Below the pieces are notes generated by a model. It made no database searches. It was given only the letters and a program-made list of their open reading frames with translations, and was not told where the DNA came from. A DNA stretch of 64,000 nucleotides from CAYZMS01 sp964479625 (GTDB lineage Bacteria; Bacteroidota; Bacteroidia; Chitinophagales; Saprospiraceae): the NCBI GenBank assembly GCA_964479625.1, contig CAYZMS010000007.1, forward strand, positions 62,001-126,000, written 5' to 3'. Every line of letters starts with the position of its first letter. Position 1 is the stretch's first letter. Positions 8,341-17,347 of the stretch are shown one piece after another. The position numbers and the translations under genes are program-made.

Positions 8341-11300
8341 CTACTGCAACTGTTCATAAATTTTATCCTGATTTCCGGGCATTTCCAAATAGGACTTCCA
8401 CTTCCAAAGAAAATAATTTCGATCATGCCAATTCTCACTCCCTTTTTCCCGGGTACCATTCTCGACATGCTGAATAGAGTCTAGATTCAGGAAAATATTT
8501 TTGAATCCTGCCCTGTGGAATTTTAAACAAAGGTCAATATCCTGGGCTTCTTCTGCATAATTTGGATCAAATCCTCCCAGTTGTAAAAAGTCTTTACGTC
8601 TACAAAAAAGGAATGCTCCTGTAACAGCGGGTATCATTTCCCTGAAAGGCCCCTGGAGGGCAGATTCCGGTTTTGCATGTAAGCGGTGATAAGGTAAATG
8701 TCGAAATTTTTCCTTTTGAAAGAAGAAAACTCCTGCATGTTGAAGACTGCCGTTTGGATATAGTAGTTTTGAACCAACTGCACCAACTTCGGGATTAGAC
8801 AATTCTTTTTCCATTGCGTCTAAAAATGCCAGGTCTGGAAGGATGATATCATTATTCATTATTCCTAGGATTCTTCCCCGGGCATGGTGCTTATTTAGCT
8901 CGTTGTAGTTTTTGCTGAAATGATATTTTAATTCTTTCACTATGTGAATACGGCCTTCCAATTCCTTATAACAGGCTAATACTTCCTTGTCGGTGGTCCC
9001 TGTATCCCCTACGATCACTTCATACCGCTTGTTAAGTTCAGAGGTAACTAAGCTTTTCAAGAGGGGAATGATAAACTCGGGTGCATTTTTATTCAAGATC
9101 ACTAAGGAAAAGACAGGACCCTCTAGAAGAGTATCTTCTTCTACCAGGGAACGGCCCAGCATTTTAATTAAAGTTTTTCCTCGTCCGTACCTCAAATCAG
9201 AATAAATACCTTCCTGAGTAGCAGGAAAGCCTTGTTCCTCTACCTTGTGGGCCAGCACCCTGGGAATGCGTATGAAATTTTTATTTGTAGCGCTGGCTTG
9301 TAAAAGCAGGTCATAATAAATAGCAGGTCCCAGATGGGGAGCTGGACATAAGGGATCTTTCAACAAAGACTTTCGAATAATGAATGCATCTCCAATATAA
9401 TTTTGGCTTCGTAATAATTCAGGACTGTAGCCTGGTTTAAGAACAGGATTTATTCGTTTACCAAAACTTGAAAACTGATCCTCATCAAAATAATAAACAT
9501 CCCCCGATGCATCTTTTGCTAATTCCCAGAGTAGGTGGTCTATTGCTCCTGTTCTAATAGTGTAAGGAGGGGGAATAAAAAAGAGAAACTGACCCTCTAA
9601 TTCCCCTAAATGGTCAATTAGAACAGGCCAGGGAGATTCCCTTGGTTCAATCCAGAATCGATTCAATATCAAGTTCGATACTGCACTATCTCCGATTTTG
9701 GGGATTTCCCCCTCTAGTTCTTTTGACGCAAAAATATATAGCTGAACGGGATTAAACAGCGTTCTCTCCCATTCCTCCAATCGGGTAATGGATTCAGCGA
9801 AAGTCCCTCGCTCCAGAAATAAAATAACGGAAAGTATCCTTGTACTATTTTCTACTCGACCCTTTTCCAGTAAGGGTTCTTTGTTTTGGAATAAGGCATA
9901 CTGTTCGTTCAGGTTGAGTTCCCTGGCAGATACTTCTAAAGAAATAGGGTGTGAATAAACCTTGCCATTGCCAGTAACTAACTCAAGATAGAAATTTTCG
10001 TTTCCCCTATCAGTAGACGCAAATAACTCGAAACCAGCATTTATACTATCTGGATGATGGGGAAAGAGTTGTTGAACATCCTCACGGTTTATACTTAAAC
10101 TTGCCTCGGAAAGAAGTTCCTCGTTTTGAAATAATCGAATAAGCTGAGGGCTGTAAACACTTATGGCCCAACCAGTAATATAAATACCCCCATTTTTTAG
10201 ATACTCTGATTTGTCACAATGGATTAAAAAAGGACCGTCAACTGAGACCGGGTCTATCAGGTAATCAAAACTTTTTCCCCTATTAGTTACAGTTGTTATA
10301 AGGAGGTTTTCTATATCTTCTGGAATATTACCTTCAAAGAAAAATTGATAGTGTTTCTTACTTTCCTGAGTTATTTCTATGCTTCCAAGCTCAGTTCCAT
10401 TTTGTTCCAAAATCAAAGCATCAAGAGGCTCTTTGCTTTTTATTGTCCCATATAATAACATTTGATCCCCCTGCCTGAAACAATATATTTTTTTTATTTC
10501 TGGTCTCTTTCTTTTTTTCTTTCCTGGTTTTTCAGGAACTACACTGGTACCTCGGGACCAATCTAACACCTTTCGAAAAGGGAAGGTAACTGCCATCCCC
10601 ATTCTTAAGCTCAAACTTTTCTTTAATTCAAAATAATCCCTTTCCAGGTTCTGAGCATGTTCATTTGCTGCAGCCAACTGATCTGCCAAATGCTTATTTT
10701 CTCCGCTCAACCGTTGTTGAGCCATTATTATTTCCTCCAACTTGCTCTCAGCAGACCTTTTGGCATTACGTTCCTGCTCAAGGTTAGCAAATGCTTCTGC
10801 GATTTGTTCTTCGAGTTTTGAAATAGTGGAAGTCTGATTCCTTTTAGCTTCCAATTTTTGAATTAGTTTTTCTTGTTCTGACTTGAACTGATTCAATTTT
10901 ATTTCAGACAGGGTTTTTGCTTGTATCAATTGAAGGTTCTGACCTTCCAGTTCTTTAATCAATTCATTTGATTTGTTCTGACTAAGCTCTAATTTTGTTA
11001 TCAGCTTTGCTTTATCCGCCTCCAATCGTTTTTGTTGCTCAAGCAAATACAATGTCTGTTTTTCCAATACCCTAAGCCTGCTACTCAACTCCTGATTCTC
11101 CTTATTGGCTCCTTCAAGTACTTCTGGAAAAAATTGAAGTTTGCCTTTTATACTAATCACTTGGCCAAATAACTGATCAATAAGACCGGAAGTCTGAGAA
11201 AACTGTCGCTTCCATTCTTCATCTTTTTGATTGGAAAGCTGGTAAGAGGCTTTTACCTGATGTAAAATTTTCTCAAGATAATCATACAAACTACTTTGAA

Positions 11301-13023
11301 TTTCACCTGAGGCTACTGACGAATCTCCCTCCTCCTTTCCGCGTATCTCCTTTAGAGTTTTTAATTCAGCCAAAAAATAATCGGTATAAACACTTCCAAT
11401 AGCTAGGTATTCAATATCGATTTCGACCTTTTCCAATAGAACAGGTTGTTCAAATGTCAAGAGTAATTGTGGGTCTCCTCCTTCAAAAATGAAGAGGTTT
11501 CCCAATCGAAATCCATTGAACGATTTAAACCTTTCTGGCTTGATCATCAATGAATTACCCTGGGTGGTAAAAACCTTATAATTCAGTAATTTGATAACCC
11601 CGGGGGTGTTAATCGGATCAAAGCGAATTTGTTGAATATGGGGGCCCCCTTGCACTTCGAAAACAGAGGAAAAGTTCCAAGCGTTAAGTGACTTTTTCAA
11701 AGAATTAACTTCCGAGAACTTTTCTTCCTTCCCCCAAAAAAGTTGAGCAAAACACTTGGAAAGAGTAGGGGTTTTATTAATTCCATTCAAAAAAATAAAT
11801 GGAAGGTGGTTAAGAACACCTTCCGCTAAAGCAATCAAATAAAAATTTATTTCTATAGATGAAATGCCTTGATATGGAGTTAGGAAAACTTCTATACCGT
11901 CATCTGGATTTAACAACAGCATTTTATTACCTTGTTCCACACTTGCTTTTCCAGAATAATCCAACAATGTTCTTTCTCCCGATTCCAAATTCGCCTGTAC
12001 AGAAAGGATTCTCAAGAGAACCGGTGCTGCGGAAGGAGACCATTTAAGTCGTTGAATAATCTCTCGGTTTTGAAAAACCTCTAAACCAACCTTAAATTGA
12101 TTATTTTCTTTAAGGTTAAATTTCTCCGCGGAACGGGTGCTTTCCGAAAATTGAAACCCCTTTCCAGAATCAACAAAAGTAGTAACCACTAATTCTACCT
12201 GTCTATCGGAAACCATTTGCTCTGCTGCTGCCTCCTCCATTTGTTTAAGTGGACTGGAACTCTCTAAACCAATGGATTTAATTCGAAGATCTATTTCCCC
12301 TGGGTCAGAGTATTTAACCAAATGGAAGAGTTTAAGCTGATTCTCGGATAAAACTTCATCTATAGGTTGATCAACAGTTTGATGCCTTAGTTCAGGCCTG
12401 ACAATTTCTCTAACGGAAAGCGAATTATTAATAGAAGTAAATCCAAACTCCTTTAACTTTTCAAGTATCTTTTCAGTAGTTTCAGTTGGGTCCTGTATCA
12501 ATTCATCATAATCTACTATAAGCTTTTTTTCATAGCCAGAAGCGTTTTCCAGTGCGTAAAAAAAATACTGTTCCCAGAGAGCAAGAGAATAGGTTATGGG
12601 AAGTTGATTTCTTCGTTCTAGAGAGCGGGCAATGGCAAGGGGATTACGGTTACATATAACTATAATAGGGTCTGTCAATAATGGTTGCCACACCGGAAAG
12701 GTCAAACAAAGGCGGGGATCTTTTAAGAAAAAGTTATCCTCTCTTTCTAAAGTTCTTATAATTTCAGATGCAGGTTCAAGGAATTTGTCTAATTCTATTC
12801 TTTTTGGCGAAAAACCAGCAATTTTCCACCAATTCACTCCTTGATTAGCAAGAATGGCATCGTTTAAATGTACAATATCCTTTCGTTCCCAGAAACCAAG
12901 CTTATTATCAAAAGCAGGCCGCATCTCGTCATTGGGTTCTCCAAAATACGCTCCCATCTTGTTTAACAACCGAGCAAGTACCGACGTACCCGACCGATGC
13001 ATCCCCAAAATAATAATTTGCAT
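8341..13023 (-). CDS. Giant fusion: N-terminal sulfotransferase, long coiled coil, GWA module and C-terminal GT2
   Basis: This is a 1560-residue single reading frame. Residues 1-28 are a sulfotransferase P-loop, 'LGMHRSGTSVLARLLNKMG', with the rest of the fold to about 260. A beta-rich region follows, then a long heptad-type coiled coil (roughly 600-830). Next come a module with the core 'GIYITGWAISVYSPQ' and a GT2 domain from about 1300: 'FSLVILNKNAPEFIIPLLKS', 'IMNNDIILPDL', 'GAVGSKLLYPNGSLQHAG' and 'AQDIDLCLKFHRAGF'. The ATG follows the upstream sulfotransferase stop by 23 bp. I infer a cytoplasmic machine coupling chain extension to sulfation, with the coiled coil setting distance or oligomerisation. 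No frame break is seen. Confidence 0.8.
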   Translation of the reverse strand: MQIIILGMHRSGTSVLARLLNKMGAYFGEPNDEMRPAFDNKLGFWERKDIVHLNDAILANQGVNWWKIAGFSPKRIELDKFLEPASEIIRTLEREDNFFLKDPRLCLTFPVWQPLLTDPIIVICNRNPLAIARSLERRNQLPITYSLALWEQYFFYALENASGYEKKLIVDYDELIQDPTETTEKILEKLKEFGFTSINNSLSVREIVRPELRHQTVDQPIDEVLSENQLKLFHLVKYSDPGEIDLRIKSIGLESSSPLKQMEEAAAEQMVSDRQVELVVTTFVDSGKGFQFSESTRSAEKFNLKENNQFKVGLEVFQNREIIQRLKWSPSAAPVLLRILSVQANLESGERTLLDYSGKASVEQGNKMLLLNPDDGIEVFLTPYQGISSIEINFYLIALAEGVLNHLPFIFLNGINKTPTLSKCFAQLFWGKEEKFSEVNSLKKSLNAWNFSSVFEVQGGPHIQQIRFDPINTPGVIKLLNYKVFTTQGNSLMIKPERFKSFNGFRLGNLFIFEGGDPQLLLTFEQPVLLEKVEIDIEYLAIGSVYTDYFLAELKTLKEIRGKEEGDSSVASGEIQSSLYDYLEKILHQVKASYQLSNQKDEEWKRQFSQTSGLIDQLFGQVISIKGKLQFFPEVLEGANKENQELSSRLRVLEKQTLYLLEQQKRLEADKAKLITKLELSQNKSNELIKELEGQNLQLIQAKTLSEIKLNQFKSEQEKLIQKLEAKRNQTSTISKLEEQIAEAFANLEQERNAKRSAESKLEEIIMAQQRLSGENKHLADQLAAANEHAQNLERDYFELKKSLSLRMGMAVTFPFRKVLDWSRGTSVVPEKPGKKKRKRPEIKKIYCFRQGDQMLLYGTIKSKEPLDALILEQNGTELGSIEITQESKKHYQFFFEGNIPEDIENLLITTVTNRGKSFDYLIDPVSVDGPFLIHCDKSEYLKNGGIYITGWAISVYSPQLIRLFQNEELLSEASLSINREDVQQLFPHHPDSINAGFELFASTDRGNENFYLELVTGNGKVYSHPISLEVSARELNLNEQYALFQNKEPLLEKGRVENSTRILSVILFLERGTFAESITRLEEWERTLFNPVQLYIFASKELEGEIPKIGDSAVSNLILNRFWIEPRESPWPVLIDHLGELEGQFLFFIPPPYTIRTGAIDHLLWELAKDASGDVYYFDEDQFSSFGKRINPVLKPGYSPELLRSQNYIGDAFIIRKSLLKDPLCPAPHLGPAIYYDLLLQASATNKNFIRIPRVLAHKVEEQGFPATQEGIYSDLRYGRGKTLIKMLGRSLVEEDTLLEGPVFSLVILNKNAPEFIIPLLKSLVTSELNKRYEVIVGDTGTTDKEVLACYKELEGRIHIVKELKYHFSKNYNELNKHHARGRILGIMNNDIILPDLAFLDAMEKELSNPEVGAVGSKLLYPNGSLQHAGVFFFQKEKFRHLPYHRLHAKPESALQGPFREMIPAVTGAFLFCRRKDFLQLGGFDPNYAEEAQDIDLCLKFHRAGFKNIFLNLDSIQHVENGTREKGSENWHDRNYFLWKWKSYLEMPGNQDKIYEQLQ

Positions 13024-13046
13024 AACTGATTGGTTTTGGAGCTCTT

Positions 13047-13922
13047 CTATTCTTTGACCTCGGTTTTATTGCCAGTAAATAAGTTTTCCATGTATTTGGA
13101 GCCTTCCGCGGCCGGCAACTCATCCTCTTCCAATAACTGCCAATCTGAATTCTCGTAGGTTAATTCTTCCAAAATGGTATTTAGTACCGGTTGATAGTAC
13201 AATACATCTGGTTTTGTGAACCACTTCCTCCAACTGCCATAGGTTTTAGACCGTTCGACGCGTTTAACCGCATCCCGCACACGGGCACTTTCATCGATGG
13301 AGAACCCAAGATATTCGTTCAATGCTTCCACCTGCCCATCCACCAGGTCCTCGTACTTGAATATTAGAATACCCGCCTTGAATTGGTCCAGTTTACTAAG
13401 GAGGATCGGATAGATGTTATCAAAATATTTCTTACCGATAACCCCTTTACTCATTTCGCGAAACGAAAGGGAAGCTGGGTTCTCCTCTTTTTGCCGAACC
13501 AAAGCCAAAGCTTTTTCGAATCTTTCAGGATCAGGCTTATGCCCTTTATACCACACATAAAAAAAGCTGCTGATCATGGTATCCCGGGGATCCCGAACAA
13601 TCCAGATAACCTTGTCATAAAGGGGGAAAATGGCTTCCAATCGCGCCTCCAGGCGAGGTTGAAAAACGATCTTGGTAACGATATTACCGGGTAATTGGCA
13701 AACCCTTTGATGAAAGCCGACATCCTGTTGGGCCAATTTCCCTCCGGGTTCGAAGTAAATGCGCTTTTCTTCAAGGCCTCCCGCGACCTGGTAAGTGAGA
13801 ATAGATGTGCCGCTTTTAGCCAGGCCTATGACTAGAATTTTTTGTCCCTTGGGCTTTTCCGGTAGTTCGGCAGCCTTTTGTTTTGGGTTAAAGAAGCGGT
13901 TTATTCTCGATAAAAGGTTCAT
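13047..13922 (-). CDS. Sulfotransferase family protein
   Basis: I chose the ATG at 13922 (291 residues, 'MNLLSRINRFFNPKQ'). A TTG at 13958 overlapping the upstream TGA is an alternative start adding 12 residues. The PAPS loop is 'LVIGLAKSGTSILTYQV' and the 3'-phosphate site 'WIVRDPRDTMISSFFYVW', both strong matches to the sulfotransferase superfamily. No signal or membrane segment is visible. The gene lies between a polytopic membrane protein and the giant sulfotransferase-GT fusion, in the same operon. Its composition is close to the window average, unlike the AT-rich sulfotransferases at the operon's far end, so the sulfotransferases were probably not all acquired together. Confidence 0.8.
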   Translation of the reverse strand: MNLLSRINRFFNPKQKAAELPEKPKGQKILVIGLAKSGTSILTYQVAGGLEEKRIYFEPGGKLAQQDVGFHQRVCQLPGNIVTKIVFQPRLEARLEAIFPLYDKVIWIVRDPRDTMISSFFYVWYKGHKPDPERFEKALALVRQKEENPASLSFREMSKGVIGKKYFDNIYPILLSKLDQFKAGILIFKYEDLVDGQVEALNEYLGFSIDESARVRDAVKRVERSKTYGSWRKWFTKPDVLYYQPVLNTILEELTYENSDWQLLEEDELPAAEGSKYMENLFTGNKTEVKE

Positions 13923-13954
13923 TCGGGTTTTCGTGTCTTGCAAATCTAAGTAAA

Positions 13955-15241
13955 TCAATAGACTTTAATAAGGGTTTTTAACATTAGTCCCGCCAGAGTA
14001 AAAATCAGGATGGCAGTTGGCAAATACCAGGCGATAGGATCCAGAAAGGGATGCTGAAAAGCATGCGCTTTAAAAATCAAAAACCAGGAAACTGGTGCGA
14101 GGTAGCTGATCAGGACCGCTCCCCCTAGCGCCCGAGTCTTCGAAAACAACAGGGCTACTAACCCAATAATCGCACCAAAGATCAACCAATAAGCGGTGGG
14201 CAGCCCTTTTTCTTTTTTCGCCTCGTCCTCGGGTTTCTGAAAATCCGGTACCCGAAATAAAGGGATGGCCCAATACTTTTCCATGGTTTCTCTGTAACTA
14301 GCTTCTCCCGCAGCCACAATCCTAGAAGATATGTTTTTGTTGGTCGATTTGCCCAGGGTACGCACCAACAGGCGTTCCTTCAGATTTGCTACTCCTCCCC
14401 TATTGTTCCCTTCGATCTGTTCGACCTGCATCAATAATACTCCCAGGGATAACAACAAACCGCCTAGCAGGCCAACCGATACTAAACTGAAATTAAACAA
14501 AAAACCCTTTAATGCCCATTGCTCCTTTAAGGCATAATAGAACACTGGAATTGTGGCCATCACCAGAGTAGCAGTGAACAACTCGTAACCAGCAAATAAG
14601 CTTTTCACCAAAAAAGCAAGTAAAGGCCAAAGCAGCAATTGCCAGGGCGGTGGCTTATTTCCCTTTCTAAACAGAAAGGCGACTACTGTAAAGGGTAAAA
14701 AAAACAGACCCGCCATCCAGAATAAGTGTCCTCCGGAAACTGTCAGCCAGGGGGCGCACAACAGCCCACAAGCGGAAAAGAGGAAAGGCAGCCAGCTAAA
14801 TTCAAGTAAAATCCAATACAGAAAACAACTTAAACAGGCCGCCGAAATAAGGGCTACCGACCAGTAAAATATATCCACGTTCCGGACGTCATCGAAGGGA
14901 CTTATTCCATCGAACAAACCAAAGAGCAAGGTCTGAAGTGCAGGCCTGGATTTGTAAAAACGGGGCTTTTGTAATGGAACATCCTCTACGTACAATTGAT
15001 AGTGCCTCCAATTATTCGAACGCCCCTTAATCTCCTGATCCCGTAGTAAAACCCCTCCGTCCTTAAAAGGGCCATACCGCTCCGACCAGGCAAGACGGGC
15101 AAAAATCATGTTTTCTGCACCGTCAGCAAAGTGCTCAAACTTACTTTGAGAAGCCACACCTAATACATTGTACTGGAAACAAAGAGTTTGCAGTATAAAA
15201 TAGCTGACCAGGGCGATGGCTTGTAGGACTTTGGGGTTCAT
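13955..15241 (-). CDS. Polytopic membrane protein, GT-C-like or polymerase-like
   Basis: This 428-residue protein has about nine hydrophobic spans, a large first extracytoplasmic loop (about residues 35-105) and a second loop near 285-345. No Wzy or GT-C signature is certain, but the architecture (one N-terminal span, a large loop, then many spans) resembles lipid-linked-sugar glycosyltransferases of the GT-C fold and polysaccharide polymerases. Its ATG overlaps the stop of the upstream glycosyltransferase (ATGA), so translation is probably coupled. Within this operon it is the only polytopic protein besides the permease. Transfer, polymerisation or chain-length control at the inner membrane are reasonable guesses. 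Confidence 0.55.
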   Translation of the reverse strand: MNPKVLQAIALVSYFILQTLCFQYNVLGVASQSKFEHFADGAENMIFARLAWSERYGPFKDGGVLLRDQEIKGRSNNWRHYQLYVEDVPLQKPRFYKSRPALQTLLFGLFDGISPFDDVRNVDIFYWSVALISAACLSCFLYWILLEFSWLPFLFSACGLLCAPWLTVSGGHLFWMAGLFFLPFTVVAFLFRKGNKPPPWQLLLWPLLAFLVKSLFAGYELFTATLVMATIPVFYYALKEQWALKGFLFNFSLVSVGLLGGLLLSLGVLLMQVEQIEGNNRGGVANLKERLLVRTLGKSTNKNISSRIVAAGEASYRETMEKYWAIPLFRVPDFQKPEDEAKKEKGLPTAYWLIFGAIIGLVALLFSKTRALGGAVLISYLAPVSWFLIFKAHAFQHPFLDPIAWYLPTAILIFTLAGLMLKTLIKVY

Positions 15242-17343
15242 GATCGATTATGGACAGTTAGCCCTGTATCCGGAAAGCGGATACCTGGATAGTCGGGCCG
15301 TATGTTATCAAAAGTAAAACTACCACTGGCTAAAGAAAGACGAGAGTGAAAGAAAGGGTCACCCTCTTCCAGGAACTTGCTCCATCGCTTTTGGAAAAAA
15401 CGCACCTCAGCCCGGGCTCTTTTTGCCTGCTCTACTTCTTGGTCCCGTCCCCGGCTGATAGATTCGTGATGATACAAGCAAGCATAAGGCGTGTAAATTA
15501 CCGAATAGCCTAATTCCCGAAGACGGAGACAAAGGTCTACATCGTTAAAAGCGATGGGTAAATTCTGTTCATCAAACCCGCCTGCCTCCAGATACACTGT
15601 TTTTCTTAAAAGTAGACAAGCTGCAGTACAAGCGGAAAAGTGCTGGGGGCTTAATAACCTATTCAGGTAACCTGGACTATTCCAGTGGAAATGCTTGTGT
15701 GCATGTTCGGCCGCTCCCCCCAAACCAACGATCACTCCGGCATGTTGTACGGTGTTATCCGGGTACAGTAAACGGGCACCAACGGCGCCTACCTGTTTCT
15801 GTTGTCCATACTCTAACATAGCCTCCAACCAGCCGGTTTCTTTCACTTCGATGTCATTATTCAGCAGTACAATATACTCTCCTTTAGCTTGATCAACGGC
15901 CCAATTGTTAATAGCGGAATAATTAAAGGGAGCGTCATAAGGCAAGATCCGAATATTCTCACGATCTGTCGGAAGCTTTTCCAGATACCGCAGCGTCTCC
16001 GTTTCCTGGCTTTGGTTATTTACCAATAATATTTCAATATGGGGGTATATAGTTTTTTCATAAATACTGTCCAGGCAGGTACGTAAAAGGTCGATCCTGT
16101 CCCGGAAAGGAATGATGATACTGACCCATTTCCCTTTGGAAACTACCCGCTGAACCCGAATGGAGCCCGGTGCTAAACCGGGTTTTACCTGCTGCCCGGG
16201 AAAATGATGTTGTAAATAACTCCGGATTAGATCTAACTCGAGAGCACTTCGCTCCGGGTGCCCGGGAAGTTTTCTATGCGAGAGCACCAGAGGGAGGTGC
16301 CCGACCCGGTTATCGTTTTTCAAGGCGTGCAGAATCAGCCTGGTCGAAAGCCCCGGTTGATCCAGATCCCCAACGGCTCTCAAAACAGTTCCTTTTACCA
16401 GTAGGTTGGGGCCGATATAATCATAGGCCAGCCAATATTCCGGACTCCAGGCAGGCTTGGCACGAAAACCCCTCCTTTTTCCGCTAAGGGGCTCTAAATG
16501 ATCATCATCCCAATACAGTATTTCGAATGTCTGTGCTTGTATTGCGATAGCGGCCTCCAGCTCAGATTCTGCCAACTCCGCCAATTCGGAGTCGTTATCC
16601 AGTAAAAGGTAATAAGCATTTGCTTCTACACATTCCGGTTGGAATTCCAAGGTAGGGGCACCCTCCTGCATTTTTTTATTTCCGAACTTTCGAATGAATA
16701 TGGGTTTGAAAGCTGGATTCAACTCTACCAGATAGATTTTGCTTTTTGAATTTCTCCTTCTTGAGTTGGAAAATAATGACTGCTGTTTTATCCAATCCGC
16801 ATATTTTTCGTCCTCTGTACGCTGCCAATTCAACAGTTCAGCCTTTAAAACCCCTTCTTCTTCATCGGTCAACACCAAGCAGAGGTCTGAAAAAGACATA
16901 GGTCCCCGATAGATCAGATGAAAGCCGAGCGCCTGTTGGGAACGGATACCAAAAATGCCCTGGGTATCCCTACGCTCCCCCAACCAAATCCCTTCCTTTA
17001 CCCGTTCTTCATCAGCATACAAACTCAGATTTTTCAATCCCCCTTCCCCGGCTGCCCAACCTTTAACCTCCAGAAAATGATCCGTTTGTTCGAAAAACTC
17101 CAGGTAAAGGGTCAAAGTGCCCTCTTGGAAAAGGGGGCTTTGTCCCTCCTTCATTTGGAGGCGATCCTTACCCTGTAAAAGTGCCTTTAGGTTATACAAG
17201 ATGAGGGAAGGGGGCTCGTATCGAATTGCTCGCCAAAGCGTTTTAACATTCCTGACATTGACCTGAGCGATAAACGCTTTTGGGTAGCGCAAACTGGTAG
17301 AAAGGAACTTACCCCAAAACCGAAAAGGGCTGCTATTGGCCAT
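15238..17343 (-). CDS. Large GT2 glycosyltransferase with N-terminal GWA-like module
   Basis: This is a 701-residue protein. Near residue 90 it contains 'FLEVKGWAAGEGGLKNLSLY', a version of the GWA beta module found elsewhere in the operon. The C-terminal GT2 domain (about 405-670) shows 'WVSIIIPFRDRIDLLRTCLD', 'YIVLLNNDIEVKE', 'GAVGARLLYPDNTVQHAG' and 'AFNDVDLCLRLRELGY', close in layout to rhamnan and O-antigen glycosyltransferases. The middle (200-400) resembles a second, degenerate GT-like region containing 'YYLLLDNDSELAEL'. It begins 5 bp after the permease stop. It is probably cytoplasmic or peripheral at the inner membrane. Confidence 0.85.
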   Translation of the reverse strand: MANSSPFRFWGKFLSTSLRYPKAFIAQVNVRNVKTLWRAIRYEPPSLILYNLKALLQGKDRLQMKEGQSPLFQEGTLTLYLEFFEQTDHFLEVKGWAAGEGGLKNLSLYADEERVKEGIWLGERRDTQGIFGIRSQQALGFHLIYRGPMSFSDLCLVLTDEEEGVLKAELLNWQRTEDEKYADWIKQQSLFSNSRRRNSKSKIYLVELNPAFKPIFIRKFGNKKMQEGAPTLEFQPECVEANAYYLLLDNDSELAELAESELEAAIAIQAQTFEILYWDDDHLEPLSGKRRGFRAKPAWSPEYWLAYDYIGPNLLVKGTVLRAVGDLDQPGLSTRLILHALKNDNRVGHLPLVLSHRKLPGHPERSALELDLIRSYLQHHFPGQQVKPGLAPGSIRVQRVVSKGKWVSIIIPFRDRIDLLRTCLDSIYEKTIYPHIEILLVNNQSQETETLRYLEKLPTDRENIRILPYDAPFNYSAINNWAVDQAKGEYIVLLNNDIEVKETGWLEAMLEYGQQKQVGAVGARLLYPDNTVQHAGVIVGLGGAAEHAHKHFHWNSPGYLNRLLSPQHFSACTAACLLLRKTVYLEAGGFDEQNLPIAFNDVDLCLRLRELGYSVIYTPYACLYHHESISRGRDQEVEQAKRARAEVRFFQKRWSKFLEEGDPFFHSRLSLASGSFTFDNIRPDYPGIRFPDTGLTVHNRS

Positions 17344-17347
17344 ATGA

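Noticed and set aside
13922..13958. TTG start of the sulfotransferase overlapping the upstream TGA
   Set aside because: The ATG at 13922 gives a more natural start; the overlap remains possible and is noted in the entry.
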